From Craspedostauros australis (taxonomy: Eukaryota > Bacillariophyta > Bacillariophyceae > Mastogloiales > Achnanthaceae), in the NCBI GenBank assembly GCA_026770025.1, contig JAMXDE010000013.1:1054001-1118000 (forward strand): a DNA stretch of 64,000 bases, given 5' to 3'. Every line of letters starts with the position of its first letter. Position 1 is the first letter of the stretch. Shown one piece after another: positions 1-11,816 of this stretch. The position numbers were made by a program, and so were the translations under genes. Below the pieces are notes generated by a model, which saw nothing but the letters and a program-made list of their open reading frames with translations, ran no database searches and had not been told where the DNA came from.

Positions 1-3000
1 GTCTCCTCGCAGATCTTGAGCATATGCTCCCTGAGGATGTCGTCGTCCATCTTGGAGATCTCGGAGCCTGGGAAGACCCCTTCGAGCACCTCCGCGAAGA
101 TGTCCATGTCATCAGCGATGAGCTTTGGAAGCACGTTGTTGCAGGCACCGACGATGAGCGCCTTCTTTTCTTCTTCCGCGAGCGAGTCTTCGCCGAGCAT
201 TCCCTTGCCTTCCAGGGCCTTTCGCTTCAGTGCCCCGGCGCTCACCAGGAGAGTCTTGAGGGCACGGAGTCCGAAATCGTAGTGCCGTTGCTTGGACATC
301 TTCGCTTCGCAATGCAGGAAGAGATCGACGACCTTCGGGGCCAACTTTTCGGCAGTCACGATGCCTTGGCTGTAGAGCATGACCTGGGCGATGAGCTTGC
401 GGTCTGGGATGACCATGGCAACGGATCGGAACAGGCTCTTCAGGTTGTCTGGGAGGTTGCTACGTCCGGCGTATCCAGGATTCATGGTGATGAACGTGGC
501 GACATTCTCGTGCAACTTGATGGATCTGCCAAGCAGGTCAATGTGGGTCTTGCGCTCGAGCAGACCTCGCTGGATGGTGAGGATCTGCTGACTCACGGCG
601 GACAGGATGCGCTCTTCCAGACGGTTGAACTCGTCGAAGCATCCCCATGCTCCGACCTGAGACAGACCGGCGAAGATGCGTCCCATGGCACTGAAGTCGA
701 AGGTTTCATCACAATTGAAGACCAGCACGAATCGACCAAGCTGAGCACCGAGGGCCTTGACTGTTTCGGTCTTTCCGGTTCCGGCTGGTCCGAACGGACT
801 TCCTCCCATTCGGAAATGCAGCGCCTGCGTCAGTGTCAGGTATGCCTTGTCTGTGAGCGGTGTTTGGACGAGACGTTCTCCGATGCCGAGATATTCGAAT
901 CCGTAGAAGAAGGTGGCGTTGGACAACGAGATCATCAGCTTCTTGGACAGATCCGGCTCCTTCGGGTTGTAGTTGTAGCGCAGATGGTACAGCCAACGGA
1001 AATCGCTTGCGGTGGACACGTTGTCGTTGATGAGGTCACGAACGACGTCGCGCTGGTGCACGAGCTCAGTGATCATCTGTTCGAACTTCTTGCGATGATC
1101 CGGTGGCAACTCCTTGAGGACTGTCTCGGCCATGACGGACAGCTTCCATTCCAAGGACTTCAGCTTTTCCTCCAGACCGCTCTTGGCGTCATCGCCGTGT
1201 AAGGCCTCGTCGACGCCCATGCTCCAGTTGATTTGAGTTGCCAGGATCATGACCTGGGCGGGGAACTTCGTGGCCCATTCCACGAACTTGGCCTTGCCTT
1301 CCTCGCCTTCCGAAATGCCGGACGACGCGTCTTCGGTCACGGCTTGCTCGAGGAGCAACGCGAGGGTGTTCTTCATGTTGGCCTCCAGCTGTTTGAGCCA
1401 TTCCTTGACGCTCATGCCGTGCATGATATCGATTGGTTTGTGGAAGGGCACGACCTCGCCATCCTTGCTCACCATGGCATCCAGACGGGTGATCGTGTCC
1501 TCAGTCAGGTTCTTGGCGTCATGACGCGCACCGGCGATGCCTGCGAACATCTTGGCCACGTGGCCGAGCACCTTGCCTGGCTCGCTGGAGTTACCCATGA
1601 TCTCGAGCAGATCGTCGTCACCCAGGAAATAGAAACGGGAGAACTCGCGACGTTGCTTCTCCAAGTACTCGCCGAGAGCCTTTTGGATCACGCTCATGAG
1701 GTTGCCAAGACGTTCCAGCGCGCGTTGCAAGTTCTCGATGTTGAGGACCTCCATGGCGTACGGTCGATTGGCGATGCGTCTCATGAGGGCGATGAACTCA
1801 GAATCGACACTCTTGAATCGAGACCATTCGGCAGGCAGCTGCGCCTTGATGTCGGAACTTCCGAACAGGATTCCCTCCAGGTACACCCAGCGACGTTGGA
1901 CGTCGATCCATGAATCGAAGGCGGCACGGAGCTTGGTGAGGCGTTCCTCCCACAGCTTGCCTTCCTCTTGAAATTCGCGCACTGCTCTGTAGTACGGCGA
2001 GCTCTTCATCAGGGCAAGGCCTCCGATGTGATCATCGAGCTGGGCGAAGAGGTCGTCCCAGCCGCGGATCAGGCGGACTCTGTTCTGGAATAGCACGAGT
2101 TCCAACTCCTGCTTCATCCAGCGATCGCGGACCTGGCCGAGGAAGACTTCGAGGGCCATCTCGCCTTGCGCCACGGTGAGGATCTCACCTAGCTCCTTCT
2201 TCCTGTTGAGGGCGCCGTGATCCCACAAGACGCCGATCGTCAGCTCGGACAGCCCACCCTTGATGCCAAGGCGTTGCAAGATCACCTTCCAGTGACGTTC
2301 CTTGAGGGCCTCGCTCTTGAGCTCGGACAGCAAAGAATGGCCGCTGATGTATGCCTTGACCTCGTCGTGGAGGTTGTTGTATGCGTCGTACTGGCGGATG
2401 CGGTTTGGCAACGATCTCATCTCTGCGAGGAGATCGTCCAATGCTCTGCGCACCTTGCGCATGACGGCAGAGGACCAGGTGATGTCCTTGATGTTCTGCA
2501 GGTTGTCGGCCGGCTTGGTCACTGCCTCCCAGACCTCCTTGAGCCCCAGCAGTTCCTCGAGGCATTCGGGGATCGCGTTGCTCTGGGCCGTGTGCTCCAA
2601 CCCAAGAGCGTCCTTGGCCTTGATGAGATTCGCCTGGTGGGTCTTGGCCTTGTTCAGGTTGAACTCGAACTTGGCCAGCAGGTTCATCGCTTCGGCCGGT
2701 GGGAGGTTTCCGCGCAGCGGCTTGTCCTTCTCCCATTCCGCGATCAGTTCCATGTTGCGCTTGGTGGCGGCCTTCTCTTCAGCGCTGACACGCGCCTGAA
2801 GCAGCGGGAACTGCTGCTCCATCGTGTGGCTGCGTTTCTCCAGGATCTGCTGCAGATTCTCGAACTGACCTTGCACGACGCTGGTCTCCATCCAGTCCGC
2901 ACGGAAGTGATGGCGCTGGCGTTTCAGGAGCTTCTCGGACGCCTCAAGGCGTGCGATGGTATCGATCCATTGATCCTTCTTCTGCTTCATGTCCTGGATG

Positions 3001-6000
3001 AATGTGACGCCCAGCACGATGTTCTCGGTTCCGCTAGAGCTCTCGAGGGAGCTCGATTCCAGCTTGTTCTTCGAGTCCTCGATCTTCTCGTGAGACTCCA
3101 TGATGATCTGGCCCAGGACGGATGCAAACGAGGTTTGCAGCTCCTTCTGCCAGGAGTCGTACTTGAGGTTGATCTGGGCCTGGACCTTCTTGTAGCTCAC
3201 TGCGACCGGGCCAAACATGGCGACAGTGGCAGACGAGTCGAGTGCCGAACGTGCCTCGGCGGACTCCAGGAGCAGCGATTGCCACTTCTCCACGTCATTG
3301 CCGACGGACGTGGCGACATCGGACACCTGCGTGTCCCACAAGGTCTGGTATGCCAGCCATTGGTCGACGAAGGTGCCGACCTCGACGATTTGGTCCTGGA
3401 TGCGTTGGTAGGCGTCGGTGACGAGATCGCCAGGCACCATGTGGATGAGACGCGAGAAGGTCTCATCCTCCGTCGAGTCGGACGTGGCTCCAGTTCCGCT
3501 GTCGAACACCTCGAAGCGACCGCTCTTTGGACGTGGCAGGTCGCAGACGGTGCCGATGAAATCGTGCAGTTTGTTCAAGAAGAGGGAGCGCACTGTGGGA
3601 ACGGCCGGGACGGCGGAAATCTCCTGGTTGCGCAGCAAGATCTCGACCGAGATGTTGGAGATCATGACCTTCTCGAACTTGGTGTACTCCTCCTCGTCCT
3701 TCTTCTCCTCATCCAGCATCGGTGCCATCTCATCTGGCGTGTCGACCTTGATGCGAAATTTGTGATTCCAGCTCTTGAGGGCGGATGTGAGGCGCGTGGA
3801 GAGGATGGTGGCGAGACGATTGTCGATGGACTTGACCCATGCTGCCATGTTGTTGTACCCACTCAGCGACATCTCGTCGATCGCCTTCTGCACGTCGTCG
3901 AGGACGCTGCGGAACTTGTCGACGTCGTACTCGACGCTTTCCAGGAGGTTGAGGGCCACGTCGACCTTGTCGCAGACCTGCAGGAGCTGTTCCACGCGCT
4001 CTTCGAGCTTGGTGACGGCTCCAGCGAGCTTGGTCACCCACTTGGTCATCTCAGCGGCCTCCCAGCGGACGCGGCGCTTCTTGGCGACGACCGTGGAGGT
4101 GTCGAGCTTGACATCGAATGCGTCGGAGACGATCTCACGGACCTCCAGCAGCTCTGGCAAGACCAGTGGCTCGAGTTCGGCCGTGACCAGAACGCGGACG
4201 GCCTGGTAACTGCGAAGGGCGGTCTTGATGGCGATGGCGTAGGGGTAACGACCAGACGCCTCTTCGCTGACCATGGCGAGGGTGCGTGGGACGTCCTTGT
4301 CGAAGCCGAGCCACTTGAGGTGGCGGATCTCCTTGAAGAGGACCTCGCTCTTTTCGTCGAAGTTGACCTTGGCGATGTAGTTGCCCTCCTTGTCGGTCTC
4401 GATGGTGACTGGGTAGGAGTGCATGCGGGAGGAGGTGGAGTTGGTGAGGTTCTTCTCCCACTCGGTGACCCAGGCGCGGAAGAACTTGCGGGCATCGAGC
4501 TTGGCCAGGAGCTCGTCACCGGACTTGCGAAGTTGCCGGCCCTCCAGGTGCTGTCCCCAGTTGGGTCCCAGGACGTTGCCCATGCGTTCCATGAGGGCGT
4601 TGACCTGGCGCTCCATCTGCTTGGCCCAAAGGATCTTGCCGGCGATCGGTGGGATGCCGCGGAGCTTGGAGATCCTAGCGGCGCTGGAGCTCTCGTACTT
4701 CAGGGTGAACTTGGACTGGAGCTTCTCGACAGCTTGCGCGACGGTGGCGATGAGCTGGACTTGGAATTCCTTGACGGCGATGCGGACGCGGTCGCGAGTC
4801 AGGAGAGGGTTGAAGCGTGCGAACACTCGGAACATATCCTCGGCGTCCTGTAGCAAGTGCATATTAGTGGAATGCAATTGGCGGGTTGTGGTTGTGGGGG
4901 GAGACATGTGGAAGGTAAAATACGTACATATCGGTAGGCATGGCGTGAGAACGTGAGAGAATATCAGCGCCGTGTGTTTGTGTGCATGCGTACAACGTGT
5001 GGGATGATAACGCGCAAATATCATATCTCAAGAAGTGGAGATGCAACGTACCTGGCACGCTGTGAGCTTATCCCGCAGCAACTTGGCGAGACGTTCCTCC
5101 ATGGCGTCCATTTGGAGGTCGTATTCCTCCAACGCAGATTCCAACGCCTTTTGTCCACCGGGGCTGAGATCGAGAATATCGAGACTGGCGAAGAATTGGC
5201 GCGGTGCCTTCTCGACCGTCTCGATGGCATCGAGGTGGGATGCGGTCTCGTCGTCCTGCAGGACCATGGTGATGACCTCCTTGAGGCGTTCGTGGTTGAC
5301 GCGGAATTCATCGATTTGGTCGAGACGGACCGCGAGGGGTTCGTGATGCAGGGTGAGCTGATCGAGGAGCTTGGCTGGCGAAGCGATCTTGCGACGGCGG
5401 CACTGGTCGAGGAAGAACTCCTTGAATTGCTCCCAGCGGTCGCCGAACTGGACGAAGACGTCCTGGGTTGGGAAGCGGATGTTGTGCTGATACTCCTTGT
5501 AGTCCATGAAGAGGAAGGAGGCGTAGGTCTCCTGGAGGACGGCGATCATGGTCTTGCGCAGCGTGTAGGTGGTGGCCTGCAGGAGCTCGGAGCTGCGCTC
5601 CAGCGAGTAGTAACGCGAGGAGCGGATCTTGGGGAGGTGATCGAAGACGGCGTTGACGGCCACGACGATCTTCTCAAAGTCACGGGCCGATTGGAACAAC
5701 GCCACGGGGTAGGACTTGAGGAAGTTGTCGACATCCTGCGTGATCTTCATTGCCTGCTCCAGGCCGGTGTTGTTCTCGAGGGCCAGGGTGGCGACGAAAC
5801 GCTTGGCCTCACGCAGGAGCGCGAGGGTCATCTGCACGCCCGGCGATGCCAGCTGCGCCCGGACCTGCTGCAGCTCGGCCTGCAGCTGGGACCAGAAGGC
5901 GATCTCCTCGAGGTCGGCGTTGGTGGCTTCGGCGATCATGGGGAAGGAGGTGGTCTTGGGCAGCACGGTGAGCTTGCGGATTTGCGGGATCCACTGCTGG

Positions 6001-6953
6001 CTGACGCCGCTCTGCAGCTGGTTGAGAAAGTTGTCATCCCCCAGCTTGGAGGCGAGGCCCAGCTTTTCCCAGTCGAAGTTGGACACGTCGCTGCTGAGCG
6101 AGGCCGATGCCTGCTCCACGACGGGGTCGAGCTGCAGCAGGACGTGGGGGAGGCGCGCGGAGCGCTGCGACTGGCCGATGGCCACATCGAGCTCACGGAT
6201 CTTGTCCTGGAGGACGGTGGATGCGTCGAGCTTTCCCTTGGCGGAGACGCCAGGTGCGGCCGCTCCGCCCTGCTGGACGGCCGGAAGGAAGCAGTGTCTG
6301 GTGTACAGCTGCAGCGCCTGCAGGATGGTGGCCTGCGAGGAGACGCCCTCCTCCTCCTCTTCGGATGCCGCCAACGCCGGTTGCAGCGTGACGCACTGCA
6401 AACGCAGCGCCGGTGCCTGCTTTGGCTCCGCGGCGGCAGCATCTTCGTCGTCGCCCATCTTCTCCTCCTCGGCCTTGGTTCCGAGGAAGGCGACGGCGCC
6501 GCGGTAGCGCTCTGGCAAGGCATCGCCCACCAGGACGACTTCGATGTCAGCGTGCTTGGCATCCAGCCAGACGTACAGGCAGGGCACCTTGCCGAGGAAG
6601 ACCTCGATGGCGTCGTTGGTTGGCGCTGCACCCAAGTGGACCTGGGTCGCCATCCTGCATGTGTGCACGTGTGCATATGTGGAAGTTCGTTGAGCGTAGA
6701 GTGTTGAGTGTCAGGCGTAGAGTATGGTGGAGTGGGGGTGGAGCGATGAAGGTGAGTGGATGATGAATTGGACGCATGGAGTGCATGGAATGCATGTGAT
6801 GAATGACTGCGCAATCTCGGAAGAGACAGAGAGAGAATGATGTTGCCATGATTGGAAAGACATTGAGCATTGAACGTTGACCATTAAGCATTGAACATGG
6901 AACATTGAACGTTGAACGTACCGGATGTACTCCACGGGATCTTGAGCGGGCAT
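1..6953 (-). CDS. DYNC1H1: Cytoplasmic dynein 1 heavy chain, 5' part (incomplete, runs off the left edge)
   Basis: Motor subunit of cytoplasmic dynein, moving cargo toward microtubule minus ends. Exons read on the minus strand: a proposed mini-exon 6953-6922, 6654-5052, and 4847-1, joined in frame. About 2,150 residues are visible of a usual 4,500 or so: tail, linker (DAEDMFRVFARFNPLL near residue 545), then AAA1 with Walker A GPAGTGKTET at 765-801, Walker B in GCFDEFNRLEE (about 600-640) and sensor I in ITMNPGYAGRSNLPDNLK. The AAA1 sequence follows animal cytoplasmic dynein 1 rather than axonemal chains, and Walker A lies about where it does in the human protein. A start at 6653 (MATQVHL) is the conservative alternative. 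The 3' half, including AAA2-6, stalk and microtubule-binding domain, lies outside the window. Long open frames on the opposite strand are codon-bias shadows. Confidence 0.95.
4848..5051 (-). other. Dynein intron 2
   Basis: A 204-nt phase-0 intron. Donor CAG|GTACGT at 5051-5046 and acceptor TTGCTACAG ending at 4848. The frame resumes as DAEDMFRVF, which aligns directly to the dynein linker, so the junction is well supported. It is the only interruption I found between the tail and AAA1. Confidence 0.85.
6655..6921 (-). other. Proposed dynein intron 1, with degenerate TTCAACGT-type repeats
   Basis: Donor CG|GTACGT at 6921 is the same hexamer as in intron 2; acceptor ATGCAG ends at 6655, one base before the MATQVHL codon. 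A 32-nt exon (6953-6922, MPAQDPVEYIR) then joins in phase 2 without breaking the frame. Just inside the donor, 6845-6920 holds several imperfect 8-10 bp units of the form GTTCAATGTT/GTTCAACGTT. It could instead be 5' UTR if translation starts at 6653. Confidence 0.5.
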
Positions 6954-7819
6954 GATGAAGCGGATGTCCTGTTGCAACAGCAATGGCAACTACAGTACTT
7001 CGCTTCAAGTCGCTTCAATTCGCTCCGAGTTTGTCAAACTCCCTCCGAGAAATGCAATTCGATGCAGTTCGATGTCTGTTTCTTGGTCGTTTACTCTTGT
7101 TCGTTTACTCTTGCTGCACTGTGCCAGTATGGAAGAGCGGAGAAGAGCAGAATGGACAGATGATTGACGCAATCCAACACAATCCAATGGAATGTACGGA
7201 ATCAATCAATCAATTGGTCGGTCGGTCGTCGCGTTTGGATGTTCCTCTCGTCGTCCAACGTTCCTTTGCGGGCGTGGTGTTGTTGGCAAAGAGTTGGTTG
7301 GAGAGGTGGCATGATTGCAACGCAGATCGCAGCGCACACAGAAGCGCCATGGCCATTCGCCACAAAATCTTTGTTGGAGAACGAGTTGGCGGCAGTTGTG
7401 TCGTTGTTTCATCATTGTTGGGTTCGCGCTGCTGGCACGACATGCGCTGAAACGTGATCCATCGAATGAAAGGGAGTCCCATGTGACGTGGCGAACACGA
7501 GGATTAGTTTTCTGGATGTGGAGAGCAGACTACGCAACTGACGCTAGAGAGTCTCTCCAAGAGGCGAAGAGGTCAAGCACCGCACAATTGCATTATTCAA
7601 CATCTTCATTCTTGCGCAACGAGCTGAGCTACAGGTATAACCGATGGAATAGATTCCTGCAGAGCGGTACGGGCCAGATCGGTATCGAGTATGGAGGTAG
7701 TGCTATGTTTGTGCTCAATTGATTAGCTCGTACTCCACTTATTTTTGTTGTATGTTCAGATTACATCTCATCTCACCGATACTACACGGAAGGCCAACAC
7801 GCAGACATTTCTGACCACC
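6954..7819. other. Intergenic region between dynein promoter and sterol desaturase 3' end
   Basis: 866 bp containing the 5' side of dynein and the 3' side of the desaturase gene. Short open frames on both strands show no recognisable domain. A possible acceptor-like tract (GAAGTACTGTAG) lies just upstream of the proposed dynein mini-exon, so one more 5' exon cannot be excluded. Confidence 0.6.
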
Positions 7820-8815
7820 TCAGTTCATCTTCTGGGATTTGCGCTTGCCGGTGGTGCCAGTGGGTCCATCGGGGAGACGGTACGTACCCCAGATCTTGTC
7901 GCAGAACGTGAAGACCTGACCGTAGTTGTAGATGTAATGTGTGTGATGGACGGTGTGGTACTTGGAGCCCATGATGGGATCGATGTTCCAGTCCATGGAA
8001 TCGTGGATGTAGGTCGCCCAGATGGCGGTGAAGAAGATGAGGCCGATGTGGCACAGGTAGTGGCATGGCACGAAGGGCGCCACCCAGACGTAGGGCGAGG
8101 CCTGCGCGATGCCGTCGAGTGGGTGAAAGGCGATGGAGGCCCACGGCGTGAGGGTCTCGGGTCTGTTGTAGATGTGGTGCGGCAGGTGGATGTATTTGTA
8201 CAGGAATTTGTTGGTGTGCAGGGTGCGGTGGACCCAGTAGATGCCGACCTCGACGCAGGCAAAGTAGAGCAGCAGGCACGCGATGTGGGTCGGCCAGCCG
8301 CCGATCTCTTCGACCGTGTAGTACATTCTGGTGTATCCCTTCTCGATCAGCCACTCGTCAAATACGGGCAGCATGGTGTACACGAACATGGAGGTCTGGG
8401 AGACCTTGATCTGGCCCCACATGGTCTCCCAAGTCGGTCGTTCTCTGTTGCGGAATATCTCCTCCGACTGCGGGTGGACGTAGATGAAGTAATGGAAGAT
8501 GGATGCTGTGCCGTAGTACACGAAGAGCGCGGCGATGAAATTGCGGAGGTAGCAGAGAAGGTAATGTCCCCATTCAACGCCAACAGCGTTGACGATCTTT
8601 CCCGCGAACTGCGAACTGAACAGGAATGAGTTGACGAAGGCGTTGAAGTTGCGGCAAGGCTCGTTCATTGGTTCACCATCCAGAATGGCATCGTAGGCCG
8701 ATGTGTACTGCGTCCCATCCGGTGCCGTGTACGCGTTCTCTGGCACCTTGGCCATGCGTTCCAACCATTGAGGTCCAGGGAATGCGACTGCGCTCGTTAC
8801 CGTGGTCATTGTCAT
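7820..8815 (-). CDS. SC5D: Delta7-sterol C5(6)-desaturase (lathosterol oxidase)
   Basis: Introduces the C5-C6 double bond into Delta7-sterols in the ER, a late step of sterol synthesis. The 331-residue protein belongs to the fatty acid hydroxylase/sterol desaturase superfamily. The di-iron histidine boxes are visible: HRTLH (196-200), HLPHH (210-214) and HTVHH (287-291), plus the HPLDG motif near 231 shared with plant STE1/ERG3. Hydrophobic stretches at about 85-115, 142-155 and 175-195 and around 245-268 fit ER membrane anchoring. The chosen start (MTMTTVTS) follows an A/C-rich leader of AAC/GAC triplets; the frame stays open upstream to 9007 with low-complexity residues, so a longer N-terminus is possible. 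No intron seen. Family membership is firm; the exact substrate is inferred from similarity to plant and fungal C5-desaturases. Confidence 0.9.
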   Translation of the reverse strand: MTMTTVTSAVAFPGPQWLERMAKVPENAYTAPDGTQYTSAYDAILDGEPMNEPCRNFNAFVNSFLFSSQFAGKIVNAVGVEWGHYLLCYLRNFIAALFVYYGTASIFHYFIYVHPQSEEIFRNRERPTWETMWGQIKVSQTSMFVYTMLPVFDEWLIEKGYTRMYYTVEEIGGWPTHIACLLLYFACVEVGIYWVHRTLHTNKFLYKYIHLPHHIYNRPETLTPWASIAFHPLDGIAQASPYVWVAPFVPCHYLCHIGLIFFTAIWATYIHDSMDWNIDPIMGSKYHTVHHTHYIYNYGQVFTFCDKIWGTYRLPDGPTGTTGKRKSQKMN

Positions 8816-9013
8816 TGTCGTTGTCGTTGTTATTGTTGTTGTTGATGTGGTGTGATCGTTTTCCAATGCGCCGCAATCAAATGTCGTGCATGAGCATGGG
8901 AATGCCCATGTATTGGCAGTGGATCGTTGTTCACACGGATACAGCAATACCCGAGAGCGTTGCATTTGCGAATTGATGGAGCCGCAAGACGGTGGATTGC
9001 AAAGCAAAGCAGA

Positions 9014-9508
9014 TCAGCGCAGAGTTGTGTGAGTATCGTATTGGATACGATGCCTTGTCATGCTATGACTTGCTTGAGTGAGCGATGTGGTTCGGAGCAT
9101 CTGATCGAACTGCGTGTTGGTATCAGCCGACAATGCAAAGCATGGAACGGCATGCTTCGCTTCCGCTTTCTTCACGGTGAGCGATGGAGGCGCACGAACT
9201 GCCTTGATTGAGCCCAGCGGAGTGTTTGTGCTTCTGCTTCTGCTGACCATGACGTTGCACCTTGTACCTTGCACATCGGTATATTGCACAGCATGACATT
9301 GTATTGTGTTGCATTGCATTGTGCTGTATGCACGGCAACAGCACTGACCTGAGGATGGCGCGGCTTGGGCGAATGATTGGAACGCTCCCGTGCTGTTTGT
9401 CGTGTCATTCGATTGGGTCTGGTATGCAGCTGCCGCAGCCACCAGCAAGCATATGGCGGTTGCCGTCAGCGACAAGGCGCTCCTCGTGAATCGGTGTTGC
9501 CTCGCCAT
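9014..9508 (-). CDS. Possible small secreted protein (uncertain, perhaps spliced)
   Basis: The frame opens with a convincing signal peptide: basic MARQHRFTR, then a hydrophobic run to about residue 29, then a polar S/T/N/Q segment. A good splice donor (CTCAG|GTCAGT) occurs at 9348 inside the frame, and downstream sequence becomes low-quality coding, so the unspliced 164-residue reading is doubtful. Joining to one of several CAG acceptors near 9235-9250 would give a protein of about 76 residues. No family recognised. Its start faces the end of the transposon at 9682. Confidence 0.3.
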   Translation of the reverse strand: MARQHRFTRSALSLTATAICLLVAAAAAYQTQSNDTTNSTGAFQSFAQAAPSSGQCCCRAYSTMQCNTIQCHAVQYTDVQGTRCNVMVSRSRSTNTPLGSIKAVRAPPSLTVKKAEAKHAVPCFALSADTNTQFDQMLRTTSLTQASHSMTRHRIQYDTHTTLR

Positions 9509-9681
9509 GGTGGGATGTCAACGGCGGTGATGTCGATTGAATGTTTGTGGGTGTTGGTGGCAATACCAATGGAGACAGGGAGTATCGTAGGTATCGTGGT
9601 GCCTCAGTTGCGCTCCTCTCACTTCTTGCTTCCTTGGTGGTTGCTCTCTTTGGCGGTTCGTGTTGGTGTTGGCGCGCAACA

Positions 9682-10090
9682 GGAACACCCAACATTTTGT
9701 CCGATTTTCACTTTTCTAACTCGTGACTTACCTTAACGGGACTTAATACACGGCGTTGAGACAGAAAAGTGAATCAGCCGAAATCCCAAAAAGCAAACTT
9801 AGGGTTACGCTATTTTACTTCTATTGTGGTTCGTTCACGCCCATCAAGAGAGACCGGACAAAACCGGAGAAACTAGGTCAGACCGGACAGACCGGACAAA
9901 ATGACCGGACAAAACGGACAGACCGGACAAAACGACCGGACAGACCGGACAGACCGGACAAAACAACCGGACAAACCGGACAGACCGGACAAAACGACCG
10001 GACAAACCGGACAAAATGACCGGACAGAATGTATAGACCGGACAAAATTAACGAACTTAGCGGACACTGTTAACGGACAGTGTACCCAAA
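9682..10090 (+). repeat. Left terminal inverted repeat with GACCGGACAAA minisatellite
   Basis: About 200 bp of end sequence followed by tandem 9-11 bp units (GACCGGACA, GACCGGACAAA) at about 9850-10040. These match in inverse the right end of the element. Open frames through this block (TGQTGQNDRT-type peptides) are products of the repeat, not genes. Confidence 0.9.
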
Positions 10091-10451
10091 CCAGCACTGA
10101 AGGTCGGCGCGGCGACGTGCGATGGATCAAATGGGAGCAACATTGCGAGTGTCTGGGTTGAGTGTGGAGGACTACCTCCGGCAAGTATTTTTGGTTGATG
10201 CGATTAGTATGTGGAAAGTAGATAGCAAAAGCTGTGAAGAGTGATGCTGGTTCTTACTGTTTCGTACTCCATTCTGAGACACTCTGCTCAAGTTCAATAC
10301 ACTCTGCTCAATTAAGGGTTGCTGTGCTTGGTTTCAAGATAGAAAATAAGCTTGATTTGTCGCACTTCCTGGTAGATGTGTTCTTTGAATTTGCGTTTTC
10401 CAAATCGCACATATATACTGGTCAGGGTTGCTGCAACTCTGATGGTGTCAT

Positions 10452-11231
10452 CTATGTTTGTTCAACTTCTTGGGTGTCTTGTTGGAGGAGCATACTTGCA
10501 GTGGACATGTTGAGCACCAAGCCTCCACAAGAATTCATTGCTTCTCTTGGGTGTATGCATCTATCATGTTCCAATGAGGTCAATTCCACCATGGGGTGCA
10601 ACTCTTTCTTGCCCAACTGTTTCCAATGATCGCGAAGGTGAGCTTCAAACTGGCTGAGCACAACATCAACAAATTCAGCCATGTGGAAGCAGCGTGTGTC
10701 CCACACTTCTGCAGCAGATAACTCTTCTTCAGTCATTGGCAAGACACCATCTAGCGAGTCCTGTAGAATGATGAATTTTGCTTTGCTAGCCTTTCACTTG
10801 ATACAACCCTCTCTTCTTGACATTGTGGGGATGTTTGGAGTATGCTGTGATGTTTGTGCTATGTCTTGACCACTCCTTTCTTGTTGATTCTGTGGAACAA
10901 CAATGATTTCACTCAGGATTTGGCTTCTGTGCAATTCTTTGAGCTTGGCATGATGCCTGGCTGTCTGAGTTCCTGAGAGATAAAATGAGAGAGCTTGCCC
11001 CAAACATTCGAGAAGAACGAACTGTTGCAAAAATGCAAGCTTGTCCATCCACGGATGCAGGAGCAGCAAGAAGCATTCTCTGATTGGACTACTTGATGTG
11101 TTGTGCCAAGAATAGACAAAGAACAGACCGAGTTGCCAAGTACCTGCAGCAAACATAGAACACAATGACAAGACAGTGATACAACCAAAGTGAGGACAAC
11201 AGAATGCAGAGAGAGAAAGCTCACAAATCAA
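10452..11231 (-). pseudogene. Transposon accessory-gene remnant
   Basis: Reading minus, a stretch of about 145 codons ends GCIK, then after one TGA (probably a former TGG) continues in the same frame as KASKAKFIILQDSLDGVL into 10742-10452 (MTEEELSAAEVWDTRC..., SQFEAHLRDHWKQLG). The pattern W/K..S.AK..L..D...G.(V/L) ... EVW ... F...L is one I associate with accessory proteins of diatom transposons; the family name and function are unknown to me. The N-terminal 80 or so residues look non-coding. A similar but more divergent relative is present at 55300-57186 in the larger transposon. Confidence 0.55.
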
Positions 11232-11816
11232 ACTTCATTCGTTCTTGCCCTTTCTTGTCATGATGACAGTGCCTGCCTCAAGGTAAGCAGCCACAGGAAC
11301 AGCATCATCAATGTCTTGGACTTCTCTCACTATGGTGATCCACAACCATGATCCATCTATCCCACTCGTGCTGCAAAATTCCACAGCACTTTGGCTATGA
11401 CAGGACTTGCACTCCACATACTCTGATGTCTTCCTTGCATTGGATGACAATGATTGGAGTCCTGTGGAAAATGCCCTCAAGAATGAATATTTCTGACACA
11501 GACTTTCTATGTTGAAACTTCTTTTCTCTTGACTCAGCGCTTGCACATTGCAACAGCATCAATCTCACAACCAAGAACACAGCGATGATGTTGACAAATC
11601 CTCAAGTAGGGAAGATCAACCATAATGCACCAAACATATTGGCAATTTCACACCTAATGGAGAGAATACCAATGACAACAAAGCCAGCAGCATTGCCACC
11701 ACATCACATCAACAGAAGCCATACATACCCTCTGTACAAATGCTCATCGCTTAACCATTGGGTGTCCTGGAACAAGGTTTTATTGCTGAACTGGTATTTG
11801 CCCTTTGTTTCTTGAC

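Noticed and set aside
2217-4853. 878-codon open frame on the plus strand opposite dynein
   Set aside because: It is exactly antisense to dynein exon 2 in a register where codon bias removes stops; no domain; the minus strand encodes conserved dynein linker and AAA1.
4953-6707. 584-codon open frame on the plus strand opposite the dynein tail exon
   Set aside because: Antisense shadow of exon 1; leucine/valine/glycine-rich composition typical of such shadows.
9901-10161. TGQTGQNDRT-type peptides
   Set aside because: Translation of the GACCGGACAAA minisatellite in the transposon end.
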